A stretch of DNA of 47,558 nucleotides. It comes from Atribacterota bacterium. Its GTDB lineage: Bacteria > Atribacterota > Atribacteria > Atribacterales > Caldatribacteriaceae. Below are positions 6,250 to 15,194 of the stretch, piece after piece. The position numbers and the translations under genes were made by a program. The notes beneath the pieces were generated by a model. That model ran no database searches. It saw only the letters and a list, made by a program, of their open reading frames with translations, and was not told the origin of the DNA. Within the stretch, counting starts at the first letter, position 1; each line of letters begins with the position of its first letter. The DNA lies in the NCBI GenBank assembly GCA_039638595.1, contig JBDIWM010000011.1, forward strand, positions 1-47,558. Direction: 5' to 3'.

Positions 6250-7160
6250 TAGACAACGGCACGGACAAATTCTTCCGGTTCAAAGGGAACGAGATCCTCG
6301 ATACCCTCTCCCACTCCCACATACTTCACCGGCAACCCAAATTCCCTGACCACTCGAAAGATAATGCCCCCTTTGGCCTGACTGTCCCACTTGGTGAGGA
6401 CGATTCCCGTAAGATCAGCCACCCGGGCAATTGACTCCACCTGGGAGAAGGCATTCTGTCCCGTCAAGGCGTCGATAACCAGAAGGCTCTCAAACTGTGA
6501 AGGCTCCACCAGTTTTTTCGTCACCCTCACCACTTTTTCCAGTTCAGCCAGGAGGTTTTTGTTGACGTGAGAACGCCCGGCGGTGTCTACGATAACCACA
6601 GAATGACCATTATTCAAGGCCGAACTGATACTGTCAAATACCACTGCCCCGGGATCAGCACCTATAGAACCACGAAAATAGCGACAATTTACCCTCTGGG
6701 CCCAGACTTCGAGTTGCTCCGATGCCGCAGCCCGAAAGGTATCTGCCCCAACCAAAAGGACGCGCTCACCCTGGGTTTGCAAACGATAAGCCATCTTTCC
6801 TGCTGTGGTGGTTTTTCCAACTCCGTTGATGCCACTCAAGAGAACAACTCGCAGGCGTTCCAAAGAAGCATTCGGAAAAAGGCGGGTTTCATGACCTTTC
6901 AAAAAGGAAAGCAATTTGGCATAAAGCCAACTTTGCCAATCTCCACCACCCTGAGAAGCCTCTCGCAGGGAGCGAAATTCTTCCACCAACTCGATCGCCA
7001 TACCTGGTCCAATATCAGCCTGAATGAGCATCGCTTCTAATTCTTCCCACTCTTCTTCTTTGACTTCTTTCCGGGACCAGAGCCGAGAAAAGCGCTCTTT
7101 GACCTCTTCTTTCATCATTCCAATATTTTGTAACCATTTCTTAAAAAACGCCCCACTCAT
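6246..7160 (-). CDS. ftsY: Signal recognition particle receptor FtsY
   Basis: A 304-residue SRP receptor GTPase: a short helical N domain, then the G domain with G1 GINGVGKTTT (110-119), the DTFRAAA region (140-146), G3 DTAGRSH (192-198) and G4 TKWD (256-259), where most homologues have TKLD. There is no acidic A domain, so it attaches to the membrane through its N-terminal helix, as in many Gram-positive and thermophilic bacteria. It lies 11 bases after smc, the usual order. Its stop codon and that of the convergent Rsm22-like gene share the bases TTAA, so no terminator separates them. Confidence 0.97.
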   Translation of the reverse strand: MSGAFFKKWLQNIGMMKEEVKERFSRLWSRKEVKEEEWEELEAMLIQADIGPGMAIELVEEFRSLREASQGGGDWQSWLYAKLLSFLKGHETRLFPNASLERLRVVLLSGINGVGKTTTAGKMAYRLQTQGERVLLVGADTFRAAASEQLEVWAQRVNCRYFRGSIGADPGAVVFDSISSALNNGHSVVIVDTAGRSHVNKNLLAELEKVVRVTKKLVEPSQFESLLVIDALTGQNAFSQVESIARVADLTGIVLTKWDSQAKGGIIFRVVREFGLPVKYVGVGEGIEDLVPFEPEEFVRAVVY

Positions 7161-7171
7161 ATCCTTCCTCC

Positions 7172-10100
7172 TTAAGACACAGAAAAGCTGTGGCGTGCCG
7201 GTTCAAAAGAAACAATCTGAGAAACACCAGGTTCATTCATGGTCACTCCCACAATCCGGTGCGCCTTTTCCATCACCTCTTCCTGATGTGTGACCACGAT
7301 AACCTGTCGAGAACGCGCAAACTCGGAAAGCACCGTGGCAAAAAGGGTGCTGTTTGTATGGTCCAAATTGGCATCCACTTCATCTAAGAAACAAAAAGGG
7401 AAGCGACCAGCTTCAAAAATGGCAAAAAGCAAGCACAAGGCGGTAATCGCCTTTTCTCCGCTTGACAGAAGCAAAAGCGGTTGCCTTTTCTTACCAGGGA
7501 TTTTAACCTCGATATCGATACCATGAGGCTCTTCCAGAAAATACACTTCCCCACCCTGAAATATCTTCTTGAAGTACCGTTCGAAGGCCGCTTTCACCTC
7601 CTGGAGAAATCCTCTAAACTGCCTCGTTCCTTCGCGTTCCAGACGAGAACAACCGTCTTCGACCTGATGGAAAATCTGCAGAATTTCCTGGTCTTGCTTT
7701 TGCAACGCATGGTAGTGTTGTTGCAAATCTCGCAGCTCCTCAATCGCCCCTCGGCGTATTTTTTGTGACTTCAACCAGGCGGTCCTCTCCTGGACGAAAT
7801 CCTCGACCTCTTTGAGTTCCCAAAAACTGAAGTGATCCCCTAAAGCCACGTCCTCCAGTTCTCCAAGCTCCTGCTCCAAAATTCCCCTTTCTAAAGACAA
7901 CTTTTCCTCCTGCAACCGCAATCGTTCTATCTTCTGGATAAGCCCTTCTCTCTGCCTTTCCAGTTCCCGGATTCGGTCCTCCTTTTTTTGAATGACCATA
8001 TTCTGAGCGTACTCAGAGCGTTTTCCTTCTCCAAGACGCACCGCCTTCTCGAACAGAAAAGCCTGATGTTCCTGAAACTTAGGGAGTAAAGCCTGCAAAC
8101 GCTTTTCCAAAAGAAGAACAGTCTTTTTTTCTTCCTCAAAAAAGCCCCTAACCTCAGCAAATTTATCTCTCAAAACTCGAACTTCCCAGCGCAGTTTTTC
8201 CCGTTCGCTTTCAATTTTTCTTTTCATGACAAGCATCTCTTGAACCTTTTTCAGGCTCAATTCCAATCGTTTTAGCGATTGCTCAACTTCTGCTTTTTTC
8301 CCCCTTAAGCCCTTTAAAACCTTCAAGAGTTCTCCTTTCTCTTCCCAGATTCGTTCTTCTTCCTTTTTTTTACCCTCAATCTCCAGAATAACCTCCTGAT
8401 ACTCCTTCTGGATTTGCTTTATCCTTTTCCTAGCGTGTTCAAGTTCAAATTGAGCTTCCCAGTGTTTTTTTTCCATCATCTGGAGTTCTCTTTCCAGGTT
8501 TTGAAGACGCTGCGTTGCCGATTGAACGGCCATCTCAAATTGCTTTTTCCTCTCTTGCAAACTCTTCAAAAAACGAGACCCCCGTAAAGACGAAACCGCT
8601 TTAAAAGGAAAAATCAGAATCCCCCCCTGAAGCAAAAGGCAACTACCGTCAGAAGAAATCAAATGTGATGAGAGCGAAACATTCTGGCGAAGCAAAGCCT
8701 GAATTTCCCCCATCGAACATGAAGACCAGGAAGAAGACAGAGGAACCACCATCCGACCCAGATTATCTTCCGCCATTTTTTTGAGCTCCACGGTTTCCCT
8801 TTCGTACCACCCTTTACCCTGCAAAAACCAGGAAAGCGCATAAACTGCACGCTGAGACCAGCCAGCATGCGTAAATTGCTGCACCAATTTCTCCACTTCG
8901 GGAGCACAGTGACCTTCCTGAATCTGGGCTAATTTTCCAGAAATCTTTTGAAGAATGACATTCTTTTTACGGATACGCTCTTGAAGCGTCTGGATTTCTT
9001 CAACAACGGTCTTTTTCTTCCCCTCCAAAGCGCAAAGAAGCGCTTCCTTTTTCGCACATTCTGCGGAGAGCTCCTGTATTTCCTCTTCCATACGCTTTCT
9101 CTTTTTTTCATCCTGCCGACATTCCTCGGCTATCCGAGCCAATGCGGTTTCTCTTTGTACAAGTCCTCTTTCCAGGCCAATCCGTTCCTCCTCAATCTGA
9201 GCACGTTCCTGAATCTTTCCCTTTTGGAAGTGAAGCAATACTGCCTGCGTTCTTTCGCCACGGAAAGAACAAGCCCACCGCTTGCCTTTCTCGTGCCAAT
9301 CCTGCACTTGACTTTCAAGCCGCTCAACCTCGTTTTCCAGAGCCCGCAACTTCATTCTATAGAGAAAACTCAACTTCACACTTTCTCTTCCACGCGTCAG
9401 GAGATGGTACAGCTCTTCCTCGTCTTTCCTTTTAACCCTTTCCCGTTCTTCTTTTTCCGTTTGCCATTTCCGCAGGGAAGAACGAAGGGATTCCAACTCC
9501 TTTCTTTCCAGCATAAGTTCCTCTTGAAGAACTGTAATCTGAGCACACAGCTCAGCGAGTTCCCCCTCCAGTTTTACCCTCTCCTGAGAAACGTTCCTCA
9601 TCTTCTCTTCCTTCAGCGACCTCATCTGGCAGAGATAAAATTTTCTGGCGGAACGCACTTCCTGCTCCACTCGCAAGTACTCTTCCTCTTCCCGCGCCAG
9701 GATCTTCAGACGTTCCATCTGGGACTCGACTTCCCGCAAACGCTCTGCAAATCGTTTTTCCCGTTCCTTGGCTTTCCCCAAACGGGAAAGGAGAATACCC
9801 AATTTCATCCGTATCTCAGCGATACCACTCATCTGTTCAAACCATCGCAGACGCTCAGCAGGACTAAGGTCGAATACGGCTCCCAGAGAGCCACCGTTAA
9901 CCACACCCATGCTCATTCGTTCCAGAGAAAACCCAGTTGCCCGGATTTTCGACTTTAAATCCAGAAGACGCACTTTTTCCCCATTCCACAAATATTCCGA
10001 CTCTCCAGAAACAAAAACCCTGCGCTCGATCGACCACCACACATCATCCTCTTTTTTGGCCCATTTTGTCTCTACAGAGGCCATACCAAGGGGCTTACAA

Positions 10101-10312
10101 GAGGAGGAACCATGAAAAATGACTTGGGCAATCCGACTTCCCCTTCCTTCTTGCACTCTTTCTCCCAAAACAAAGCGAAGCGCATCGAGGAGATTGCTTT
10201 TCCCAGCACCATTGGGACCCACAATGACGTTAAGGCCGGAAGAAAGCTCAACCACCGTAGGGTGAGCAAAAGACTTAAAACCCTGAAGAACTACGGTTTT
10301 CAAATAGCTCAT
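7172..10312 (-). CDS. smc: Chromosome segregation protein SMC, divergent, short hinge
   Basis: A 1046-residue SMC ATPase that compacts and separates chromosomes as a dimer with ScpA/ScpB. The N-terminal head has Walker A GPNGAGKSN (32-40). Long coiled-coil arms follow (about 170-465 and 570-890). The C-terminal head shows LLSSGEKAITAL (signature motif with Ser for the first Gly) and FCFLDEVDANLDHTN (Walker B and D-loop). Usual SMC proteins have about 1170-1190 residues. Here the hinge, about residues 465-570, keeps a GRMVVPL-like first half but the second half is strongly reduced. The start overlaps the rnc end by 38 bases, suggesting coupled translation. Confidence 0.93.
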   Translation of the reverse strand: MSYLKTVVLQGFKSFAHPTVVELSSGLNVIVGPNGAGKSNLLDALRFVLGERVQEGRGSRIAQVIFHGSSSCKPLGMASVETKWAKKEDDVWWSIERRVFVSGESEYLWNGEKVRLLDLKSKIRATGFSLERMSMGVVNGGSLGAVFDLSPAERLRWFEQMSGIAEIRMKLGILLSRLGKAKEREKRFAERLREVESQMERLKILAREEEEYLRVEQEVRSARKFYLCQMRSLKEEKMRNVSQERVKLEGELAELCAQITVLQEELMLERKELESLRSSLRKWQTEKEERERVKRKDEEELYHLLTRGRESVKLSFLYRMKLRALENEVERLESQVQDWHEKGKRWACSFRGERTQAVLLHFQKGKIQERAQIEEERIGLERGLVQRETALARIAEECRQDEKKRKRMEEEIQELSAECAKKEALLCALEGKKKTVVEEIQTLQERIRKKNVILQKISGKLAQIQEGHCAPEVEKLVQQFTHAGWSQRAVYALSWFLQGKGWYERETVELKKMAEDNLGRMVVPLSSSWSSCSMGEIQALLRQNVSLSSHLISSDGSCLLLQGGILIFPFKAVSSLRGSRFLKSLQERKKQFEMAVQSATQRLQNLERELQMMEKKHWEAQFELEHARKRIKQIQKEYQEVILEIEGKKKEEERIWEEKGELLKVLKGLRGKKAEVEQSLKRLELSLKKVQEMLVMKRKIESEREKLRWEVRVLRDKFAEVRGFFEEEKKTVLLLEKRLQALLPKFQEHQAFLFEKAVRLGEGKRSEYAQNMVIQKKEDRIRELERQREGLIQKIERLRLQEEKLSLERGILEQELGELEDVALGDHFSFWELKEVEDFVQERTAWLKSQKIRRGAIEELRDLQQHYHALQKQDQEILQIFHQVEDGCSRLEREGTRQFRGFLQEVKAAFERYFKKIFQGGEVYFLEEPHGIDIEVKIPGKKRQPLLLLSSGEKAITALCLLFAIFEAGRFPFCFLDEVDANLDHTNSTLFATVLSEFARSRQVIVVTHQEEVMEKAHRIVGVTMNEPGVSQIVSFEPARHSFSVS

Positions 10313-11009
10313 GGGTCAGATATTCTTCGCTGATAATTTTTTCCCAAGCTCGACGAGCTGCTTCCTGTTCCGCTTTCTTCTTGTTTTTCCCCTCCCCCAC
10401 AGCCAAAACCCGACTTCTTATCTTTACTGCCACCCGATATAGACCACAATCCCAGTTTTCTGCAACCACCTCGTACTCAGGAAGCGAAGCACAGTATTGC
10501 AAACACCACCGTTGTAAAAGCCCTTTATAATTGATGGAGAGGAGCGCGTCATCGATACCACCCTCACCCAAAAATATTCTCTCGAGGACTTTTTTGGTGA
10601 CATCGTAGGAAGAAGAGTCCACAAAGATGGCACCGATAAGGGCTTCAAACGCACTCGAAAGAATAGAATCCTTTGCCCGACCTCCGTTCCGTTCTTCCCC
10701 TTTACCCAATTCGATAAACTGATCCAAACGAATTTTCCGTGCTAAATGAGCCAGGCACTCCTCGCTGGCCCACTTCGACTTCATCAGAGATAACCAGCTG
10801 CGAGGTTTATCATAATTATGAAAAAGGTAGTCGGCGATAAAAAGCCCGACTACCCTATCTCCCAACCACTCCAGTTTGTCGTTACAGGATCCTTCCTTGC
10901 CTTCCAGAGCAGATTTATGACGTAACGCCAAAACTAATAATTCGCTATTTTTAAAACCATACCCAACGATATTCTCGAGCTGGCGAAAATCCCTTTCGGG
11001 TAAAACCAT
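10275..11009 (-). CDS. rnc: Ribonuclease III, with altered catalytic residue
   Basis: A 244-residue RNase III that processes rRNA precursors and double-stranded RNA. The catalytic domain has the signature NDKLEWLGD (E47 and D51 present, matching E. coli E41 and D45). The second motif reads SILSSAFEALIGAIF: E122 matches E. coli E117, but the Asp equivalent to E. coli D114 is S119 (codon AGT). The position of E. coli E65 is R70. The C-terminal dsRNA-binding domain (about 156-225) is intact, with GEGKNKKKAEQEAARRAW. It lies between acpP and smc, the classic place. It may be active with changed metal binding, or mainly bind RNA. Confidence 0.92.
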   Translation of the reverse strand: MVLPERDFRQLENIVGYGFKNSELLVLALRHKSALEGKEGSCNDKLEWLGDRVVGLFIADYLFHNYDKPRSWLSLMKSKWASEECLAHLARKIRLDQFIELGKGEERNGGRAKDSILSSAFEALIGAIFVDSSSYDVTKKVLERIFLGEGGIDDALLSINYKGLLQRWCLQYCASLPEYEVVAENWDCGLYRVAVKIRSRVLAVGEGKNKKKAEQEAARRAWEKIISEEYLTHELFENRSSSGF

Positions 11010-11021
11010 CGAAACGCCAAG

Positions 11022-11255
11022 TCAACCAATCTTGGATTCGATGTACTCCACGGCTTCGCCGACAGTGGTAATCTTTTCAGCGTCTTCGTCGGGAATTTCA
11101 ATGTCAAACTCTTCTTCAAAAGCCATAATGAGTTCCACGATGTCCAGAGAATCGGCCCCCAGGTCATCAATAAATGAAGCATCTGGCGTGACTTCTTCTT
11201 CATCGATTCCCAACTGATCCACAATGATTTCCTTCACTTTAGAGAAAACGTCCAT
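11022..11255 (-). CDS. acpP: Acyl carrier protein
   Basis: A 77-residue ACP. S36 in GADSLD is the attachment site for 4'-phosphopantetheine, and the four-helix pattern ([19 protein letters not shown]) is normal. It carries growing acyl chains for the Fab enzymes and PlsX. I place the start at the ATG at 11255, which follows AGGGGGT by eight bases; an in-frame GTG at 11264 lies inside that ribosome site. It follows fabG, and rnc follows 12 bases downstream. The fabF gene that usually stands between acpP and rnc is missing. Confidence 0.97.
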   Translation of the reverse strand: MDVFSKVKEIIVDQLGIDEEEVTPDASFIDDLGADSLDIVELIMAFEEEFDIEIPDEDAEKITTVGEAVEYIESKIG

Positions 11256-11278
11256 CTCGCACACCCCCTAAGGATATT

Positions 11279-12025
11279 TTAAATCATTAAGAGACCACCG
11301 TTAATGTGAATCGTTTGACCAGTGATATACCCAGCTCCCTTCGAAGCCAAAAAGGAAACCAACTGTGCCACTTCTTCAGGCTCACCCCACCTCTTCATGG
11401 GAACCTGATTGAGCCACAACTCTCGGACCTGTTCCGGTAATCTACGGGTCATTTCGGTATCAATAAATCCTGGAGCAATGGCATTCACCGTAATTCCCAG
11501 ATGAGCGACCTCCCGAGCCAAAGATTTGGTAAATCCCAAAATGGCCGCCTTTGCCGTCGAATAATTCACCTGTCCCATATTCCCCATCACACCAACGACG
11601 GAAGAGATATTGATGATCCTCCCGTATCTTTTTTTCATCATGTGACGCAAAGTTTCTTTCGTGCAATTATACGTTCCCTGCACACAAACATCCAGAACCA
11701 TCCTCCAGTCATCATCTTTCATGCGCACAAATAAGCCGTCTCGCGTGATACCGGCGTTATTAACCAGAATGTCAATTTGTCCCCACTTGGCAACAATATC
11801 CTCTACCACCTCTCGAATTTTTTCTCTCTCCACCACTGAAGCAACATAGCCAACGACTTCAATGTTTTCCCCATGCAATGCCTCAATGATTTTTTCCATT
11901 TCCTGGGGAGTAACAACATCATTAATCGCCACCCGGACACCACTCCGCCCCAGAGCCCTGGCAATGGCCAGACCAATTCCCCTTGCCGCACCGGTCACCA
12001 GAGCAACCTGATTCTCACCAATCAT
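11279..12025 (-). CDS. fabG: 3-oxoacyl-ACP reductase
   Basis: A 248-residue short-chain dehydrogenase of the FabG type that reduces 3-oxoacyl-ACP with NADPH. The nucleotide loop is TGAARGIG (11-18), NNAG stands at 89-92, and the catalytic triad is S142, Y155 and K159 (VNYSTAKAA). It ends with the family's C-terminal ITGQTIHINGGLLM. The start overlaps the end of fabD by 11 bases, so it belongs to the fatty-acid operon. Confidence 0.97.
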   Translation of the reverse strand: MIGENQVALVTGAARGIGLAIARALGRSGVRVAINDVVTPQEMEKIIEALHGENIEVVGYVASVVEREKIREVVEDIVAKWGQIDILVNNAGITRDGLFVRMKDDDWRMVLDVCVQGTYNCTKETLRHMMKKRYGRIINISSVVGVMGNMGQVNYSTAKAAILGFTKSLAREVAHLGITVNAIAPGFIDTEMTRRLPEQVRELWLNQVPMKRWGEPEEVAQLVSFLASKGAGYITGQTIHINGGLLMI

Positions 12026-12974
12026 CTACACCAACCGCCTCCCTCAGAAAAGATTGCACGGCCTTTAATGAATTCGTGTTCAAAGCCCGAATCGCAGGAT
12101 ATTCTCGCTCAAAAAGCTTACTCAGCACCACCCCTGGTCCTACTTCCACCACACCTCTCGCGCCACCACGATAGAGAAGGTCCATAATGTCTTTCCACCG
12201 TACCGGGGCAGTCATCTGTTGAATCAAAAGACGTTTAATCTCCTCAGGATCTTCCACATAGGAAGCCGTCACGTTGCTGACATAAGGATACCGAGGCTTC
12301 TTAAATGGTACCGCTTCCAAAAAAGTCCGAAACTTCTCTGCTGCCTCTTTCATGTAACTTGAATGAAAGGGAGCGCTGACCCGAAGTTCTATCGCTCTTT
12401 TCCCTCCACGTTCTTTTACCTGCTTCAGCACCTCTTCCACCATGACTTTAGGTAGCGACAACACCACCTGCTCCGAGGAATTCACATTGGCAATTTCGAC
12501 CTTCTCCCCCTGGCGGTGAAAGAAAGCCACCATCTCTTCGACCTGCACCATCGGAAGACCCACAATTGCCACCATGGTCCCCGTTCCCTCAGGCACTGCC
12601 TCCTGCATGAGTTCTCCCCTTTTCCGTACCAGAAAAATGGCTTCTTCAAAAGTGATACTCTCTGCTGCACAGAGGGCCGAGTATTCACCCAAACTGTGCC
12701 CCGCCACCGCAGCCAATGAAACACAAGCCCCCCGACGCTGCAAAAATCGGAAAAGGAGTATGCTAACCGCTAAGATAGCTGGTTGCGCATTAAAAGTCAA
12801 GTTTAATTCTTCTTCCGGACCTTCCAAAACGAGCTTTAAAAGATCACACCCACAGATTTGATTAACACGCCCAAAAAGGGCCTCGATTTCCGACCCCAGA
12901 AGCTCCTGCCATTCCGCAAGCATCCCGACCCTTTGCGATCCCTGCCCGGGAAAGAGAAAAACCCAGCTCATCAT
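12015..12974 (-). CDS. fabD: Malonyl-CoA:ACP transacylase
   Basis: A 319-residue transacylase that moves malonyl groups from CoA to ACP. The FPGQGSQ segment near the N-terminus, the nucleophile serine in GHSLGEY, and the active histidine in APFHSSYM are all present. Its ATG overlaps the fabK stop by four bases, so synthesis of FabK and FabD is coupled. Length and motifs are normal for the family. Confidence 0.97.
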   Translation of the reverse strand: MMSWVFLFPGQGSQRVGMLAEWQELLGSEIEALFGRVNQICGCDLLKLVLEGPEEELNLTFNAQPAILAVSILLFRFLQRRGACVSLAAVAGHSLGEYSALCAAESITFEEAIFLVRKRGELMQEAVPEGTGTMVAIVGLPMVQVEEMVAFFHRQGEKVEIANVNSSEQVVLSLPKVMVEEVLKQVKERGGKRAIELRVSAPFHSSYMKEAAEKFRTFLEAVPFKKPRYPYVSNVTASYVEDPEEIKRLLIQQMTAPVRWKDIMDLLYRGGARGVVEVGPGVVLSKLFEREYPAIRALNTNSLKAVQSFLREAVGVDDW

Positions 12975-13912
12975 TCTTTCACCAGCGCCTGCAGTGCGGA
13001 AATCGTTGCTTTAAATTCAGCCATGATTTCGGTGACGACTTCCCGAACCGGTTTCATCTCCCGAATAAGGCCCGCTATTTGTCCACACATCACCGAGCCT
13101 TCTTCCACATCGCCACATACCGCAGCCCTGAGTCTTCCCACTCCCAGCGCCTCAACCTCTTCCTTACACGCACCATGGAATTCGAGCTCCTCAAACTTGC
13201 GAGTCAGGCGATTCTTCAAACAACGCACCGGATGGCCGGTAGTGACTCCCGTTACCACCGTGGAGCGATCTCCTGCCTCGAGAACTGCCTCTTTATATGC
13301 GGGATGCACGTCACATTCAGGGGTACAAATAAAGCGAGTCCCAATCTGTACTCCCTCTGCTCCAAGGGCAAAACAAGCAGCCATACCTCTCCCATCACCG
13401 ATACCACCTGCAGCGATGACGGGAATATCCACAGCATCGACCACCTGGGGAATAAGACACATGGTCGTTACCTCGCCCACATGTCCCCCCGATTCCATTC
13501 CCTCGGCAATAATTGCCTGAATTCGGTGTCGCAAAAGTCTTTTGGCTAAAGCCACGGAAGCCACAACAGGAATAGTGAGAATACCCAGGGAAGCAAATTC
13601 CTCCACCAGCGATCCAGGGTTACCTGCCCCAGTGGTCACTACTGGCACTTTTTCTTCCTTAACCACCTGAATCTGTTCCTCTATAGCTGGGGAAAGAAGC
13701 ATGAGATTCACCCCAAAAGGTTTTGTGGTGGCTGACTTCACGAGACGAATCTCTTCCCGCAGTTGCTTTCCATCCATGCCTCCCGCACCGATAATTCCCA
13801 AACCTCCAGCCTCGGAAACTGCGGTCACAAGGGGCGCTGTGGCCACCCATGCCATCCCCCCCTGCAAAATGGGGTAGGTGATACCTAAAAGTCGGGTAAG
13901 TCGATTCTCCAT
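12971..13912 (-). CDS. fabK: Enoyl-ACP reductase II (FMN-dependent)
   Basis: A 313-residue FMN-dependent TIM-barrel protein of the FabK/nitronate monooxygenase group. It starts TRLLGITYPILQGGMAWV, has the conserved histidine in EGMESGGHVGE, and the flavin phosphate segment IAAGGIGDGRGMAACFALGA. Inside an operon with plsX, fabD, fabG and acpP it is the enoyl reductase of fatty-acid synthesis, taking the place of FabI. A nitronate monooxygenase is the alternative by sequence but not by context. fabH, which often lies between plsX and fabK, is absent. Confidence 0.94.
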   Translation of the reverse strand: MENRLTRLLGITYPILQGGMAWVATAPLVTAVSEAGGLGIIGAGGMDGKQLREEIRLVKSATTKPFGVNLMLLSPAIEEQIQVVKEEKVPVVTTGAGNPGSLVEEFASLGILTIPVVASVALAKRLLRHRIQAIIAEGMESGGHVGEVTTMCLIPQVVDAVDIPVIAAGGIGDGRGMAACFALGAEGVQIGTRFICTPECDVHPAYKEAVLEAGDRSTVVTGVTTGHPVRCLKNRLTRKFEELEFHGACKEEVEALGVGRLRAAVCGDVEEGSVMCGQIAGLIREMKPVREVVTEIMAEFKATISALQALVKE

Positions 13913-13924
13913 CCTTACACCTCG

Positions 13925-14911
13925 TTATTTCTCGAAACCCAATTTTGAAAGACGTTCTTTGATTTTATGCAGTATTCCTTTTTCTACCAGTTCACGCGCC
14001 CGGAAGATTGCACTTCGTATATCCCGCGCTTTTGATTTTCCATGACAAACCAAACAAACACCCTCCACACCAAGGAGTGGTGCACCTCCATATTCACTCC
14101 GATCCAGCTTTCGCCAGAACATACTGAGCCTCTCTTGGAGATGCGGTTCCTGAAATTCCCGACCGAGGGAAGAAGCAATAAACTCAATCAATCCTTCCCC
14201 AAATTTCAGCAGGGCGTTACCGGTAAATCCATCACACACCACCACATCGGCCTTTCCATCCACAATATTTTGCCCTTCAACATTACCCACAAATTCAAAG
14301 TTTAAAAGATTCTGTCTCTCTCGAAAGAGCTGGTACGCAGCCTTGGTTAATTCGTTTCCTTTCCCTTCTTCTTCTCCGATGCTTAAAATCCCCACCCGGG
14401 GGGAGAGAATATCCAAAACAATCTTGGCATATTCCGCCCCCATAATCCCAAAATGGAGGATGTGTTTTGGCTTACAGTCAACATTGGCACCGACATCCAG
14501 AAGAACGGTATACGATTTAACGTTGGGAATGAGCGCAGTAATCGCCGGCCTTTCAATCTCAGCAAGCCCTTTCAAGTTCAACCAGGCCGAAGCCATCACG
14601 GCACCACTATTCCCCGCAGAGACGAAGGCGTCAATCTCTTTACGAGCTAAGAGTTTAATACCCCGACAAATCGTCGCATCCGGTTTCCGGCGTACCGCAT
14701 CAGCTGGATGCTCATGCATTTCGATAACCTGGGAAGCATCCTCAATGGGGAAGTCCTGCTCACGCATCTCCAGCTCTTCGTAAAGCGGAAGCAGTTTTTC
14801 CCGCGCACCCACCACCACTAGCACGCAATCGGGGCTCAGAGCGCTCTTTATCCCCTGCAGGATTTCCCGAGGGGCAAAATCCCCACCCCATGCATCCACA
14901 GCAATCTTCAT
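13925..14911 (-). CDS. plsX: Phosphate acyltransferase PlsX
   Basis: A 328-residue PlsX, which turns acyl-ACP into acyl phosphate for phospholipid synthesis by PlsY. The start MKIAVDAWGGDFAPREILQG, the FVSAGNSGAVMASA segment and VVCDGFTGNALLKFGEG are characteristic. It stands 14 bases after rpmF, the usual neighbour, and 12 bases before fabK. It is expressed from the rpmF promoter. Confidence 0.97.
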   Translation of the reverse strand: MKIAVDAWGGDFAPREILQGIKSALSPDCVLVVVGAREKLLPLYEELEMREQDFPIEDASQVIEMHEHPADAVRRKPDATICRGIKLLARKEIDAFVSAGNSGAVMASAWLNLKGLAEIERPAITALIPNVKSYTVLLDVGANVDCKPKHILHFGIMGAEYAKIVLDILSPRVGILSIGEEEGKGNELTKAAYQLFRERQNLLNFEFVGNVEGQNIVDGKADVVVCDGFTGNALLKFGEGLIEFIASSLGREFQEPHLQERLSMFWRKLDRSEYGGAPLLGVEGVCLVCHGKSKARDIRSAIFRARELVEKGILHKIKERLSKLGFEK

Positions 14912-14925
14912 CAGTCACCCCCCAA

Positions 14926-15105
14926 CTACTTCTCGACTTTCAAAACCTGTCTTCCCTGATAATACCCGCATTCCGGACAAATCCGGTGAGGCAACTTCGG
15001 GAGATGACAATGAGGACATTCAGAAAGGATTGGTGCTTTGATGACCCAGTGGGTTCTTCTTTTATTTCTCCTGCAGCGCGATGTTTTATTGGTAAGATTC
15101 GCCAT
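14926..15105 (-). CDS. rpmF: 50S ribosomal protein L32 (small gene)
   Basis: A 59-residue L32 too short for common ORF cut-offs. Reading the minus strand from the ATG at 15105 gives MANLTNKTSRCRRNKRR, then ECPHC and ICPEC, which form the zinc ribbon (C30, C33, C43, C46), then GYYQGRQVLKVEK. A very strong AGGAGGTA ribosome site stands eight bases before the ATG. It has N-terminal T/S/K/R-rich sequence as in other L32 proteins. It is placed between yceD and plsX, the classic order, with its own promoter just upstream. Confidence 0.97.
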   Translation of the reverse strand: MANLTNKTSRCRRNKRRTHWVIKAPILSECPHCHLPKLPHRICPECGYYQGRQVLKVEK

Positions 15106-15154
15106 TGTTCGGTACCTCCTTCGCTTCTTCTCAAGCCCGAAAAGATTGTAAGAT

Positions 15155-15183
15155 AGTATAAAATAAATTCCCAGCTATTGCAA
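15155..15183 (-). promoter_or_regulatory. Promoter of the rpmF-plsX-fab operon
   Basis: On the minus strand TTGCAA (15183-15178), a 17-base spacer and TATACT (15160-15155) form a good sigma-70 promoter in the 89-base gap between yceD and rpmF. The start would be near 15148, leaving a leader of about 43 bases before the rpmF ATG. I see no FapR-like operator there, though I could not search for one. Confidence 0.75.
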
Positions 15184-15194
15184 ATTCTCCCCTA

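Noticed and set aside
8948-9958. 336-codon open frame on the plus strand inside smc
   Set aside because: It is antisense to the coiled-coil arm of SMC, rich in Phe, Leu, Pro and His as expected from reversed Lys/Glu codons, and has no ribosome site or family likeness.
12858-13520. 220-codon plus-strand open frame opposite fabK and fabD
   Set aside because: Its product is Ser/Pro/Thr-rich with no domain, while the minus strand here encodes clear FabK and FabD.
14940-15134. 64-codon minus-strand frame at the rpmF position
   Set aside because: It is out of frame with L32; the correct frame with the AGGAGGTA site gives a full L32 zinc ribbon.
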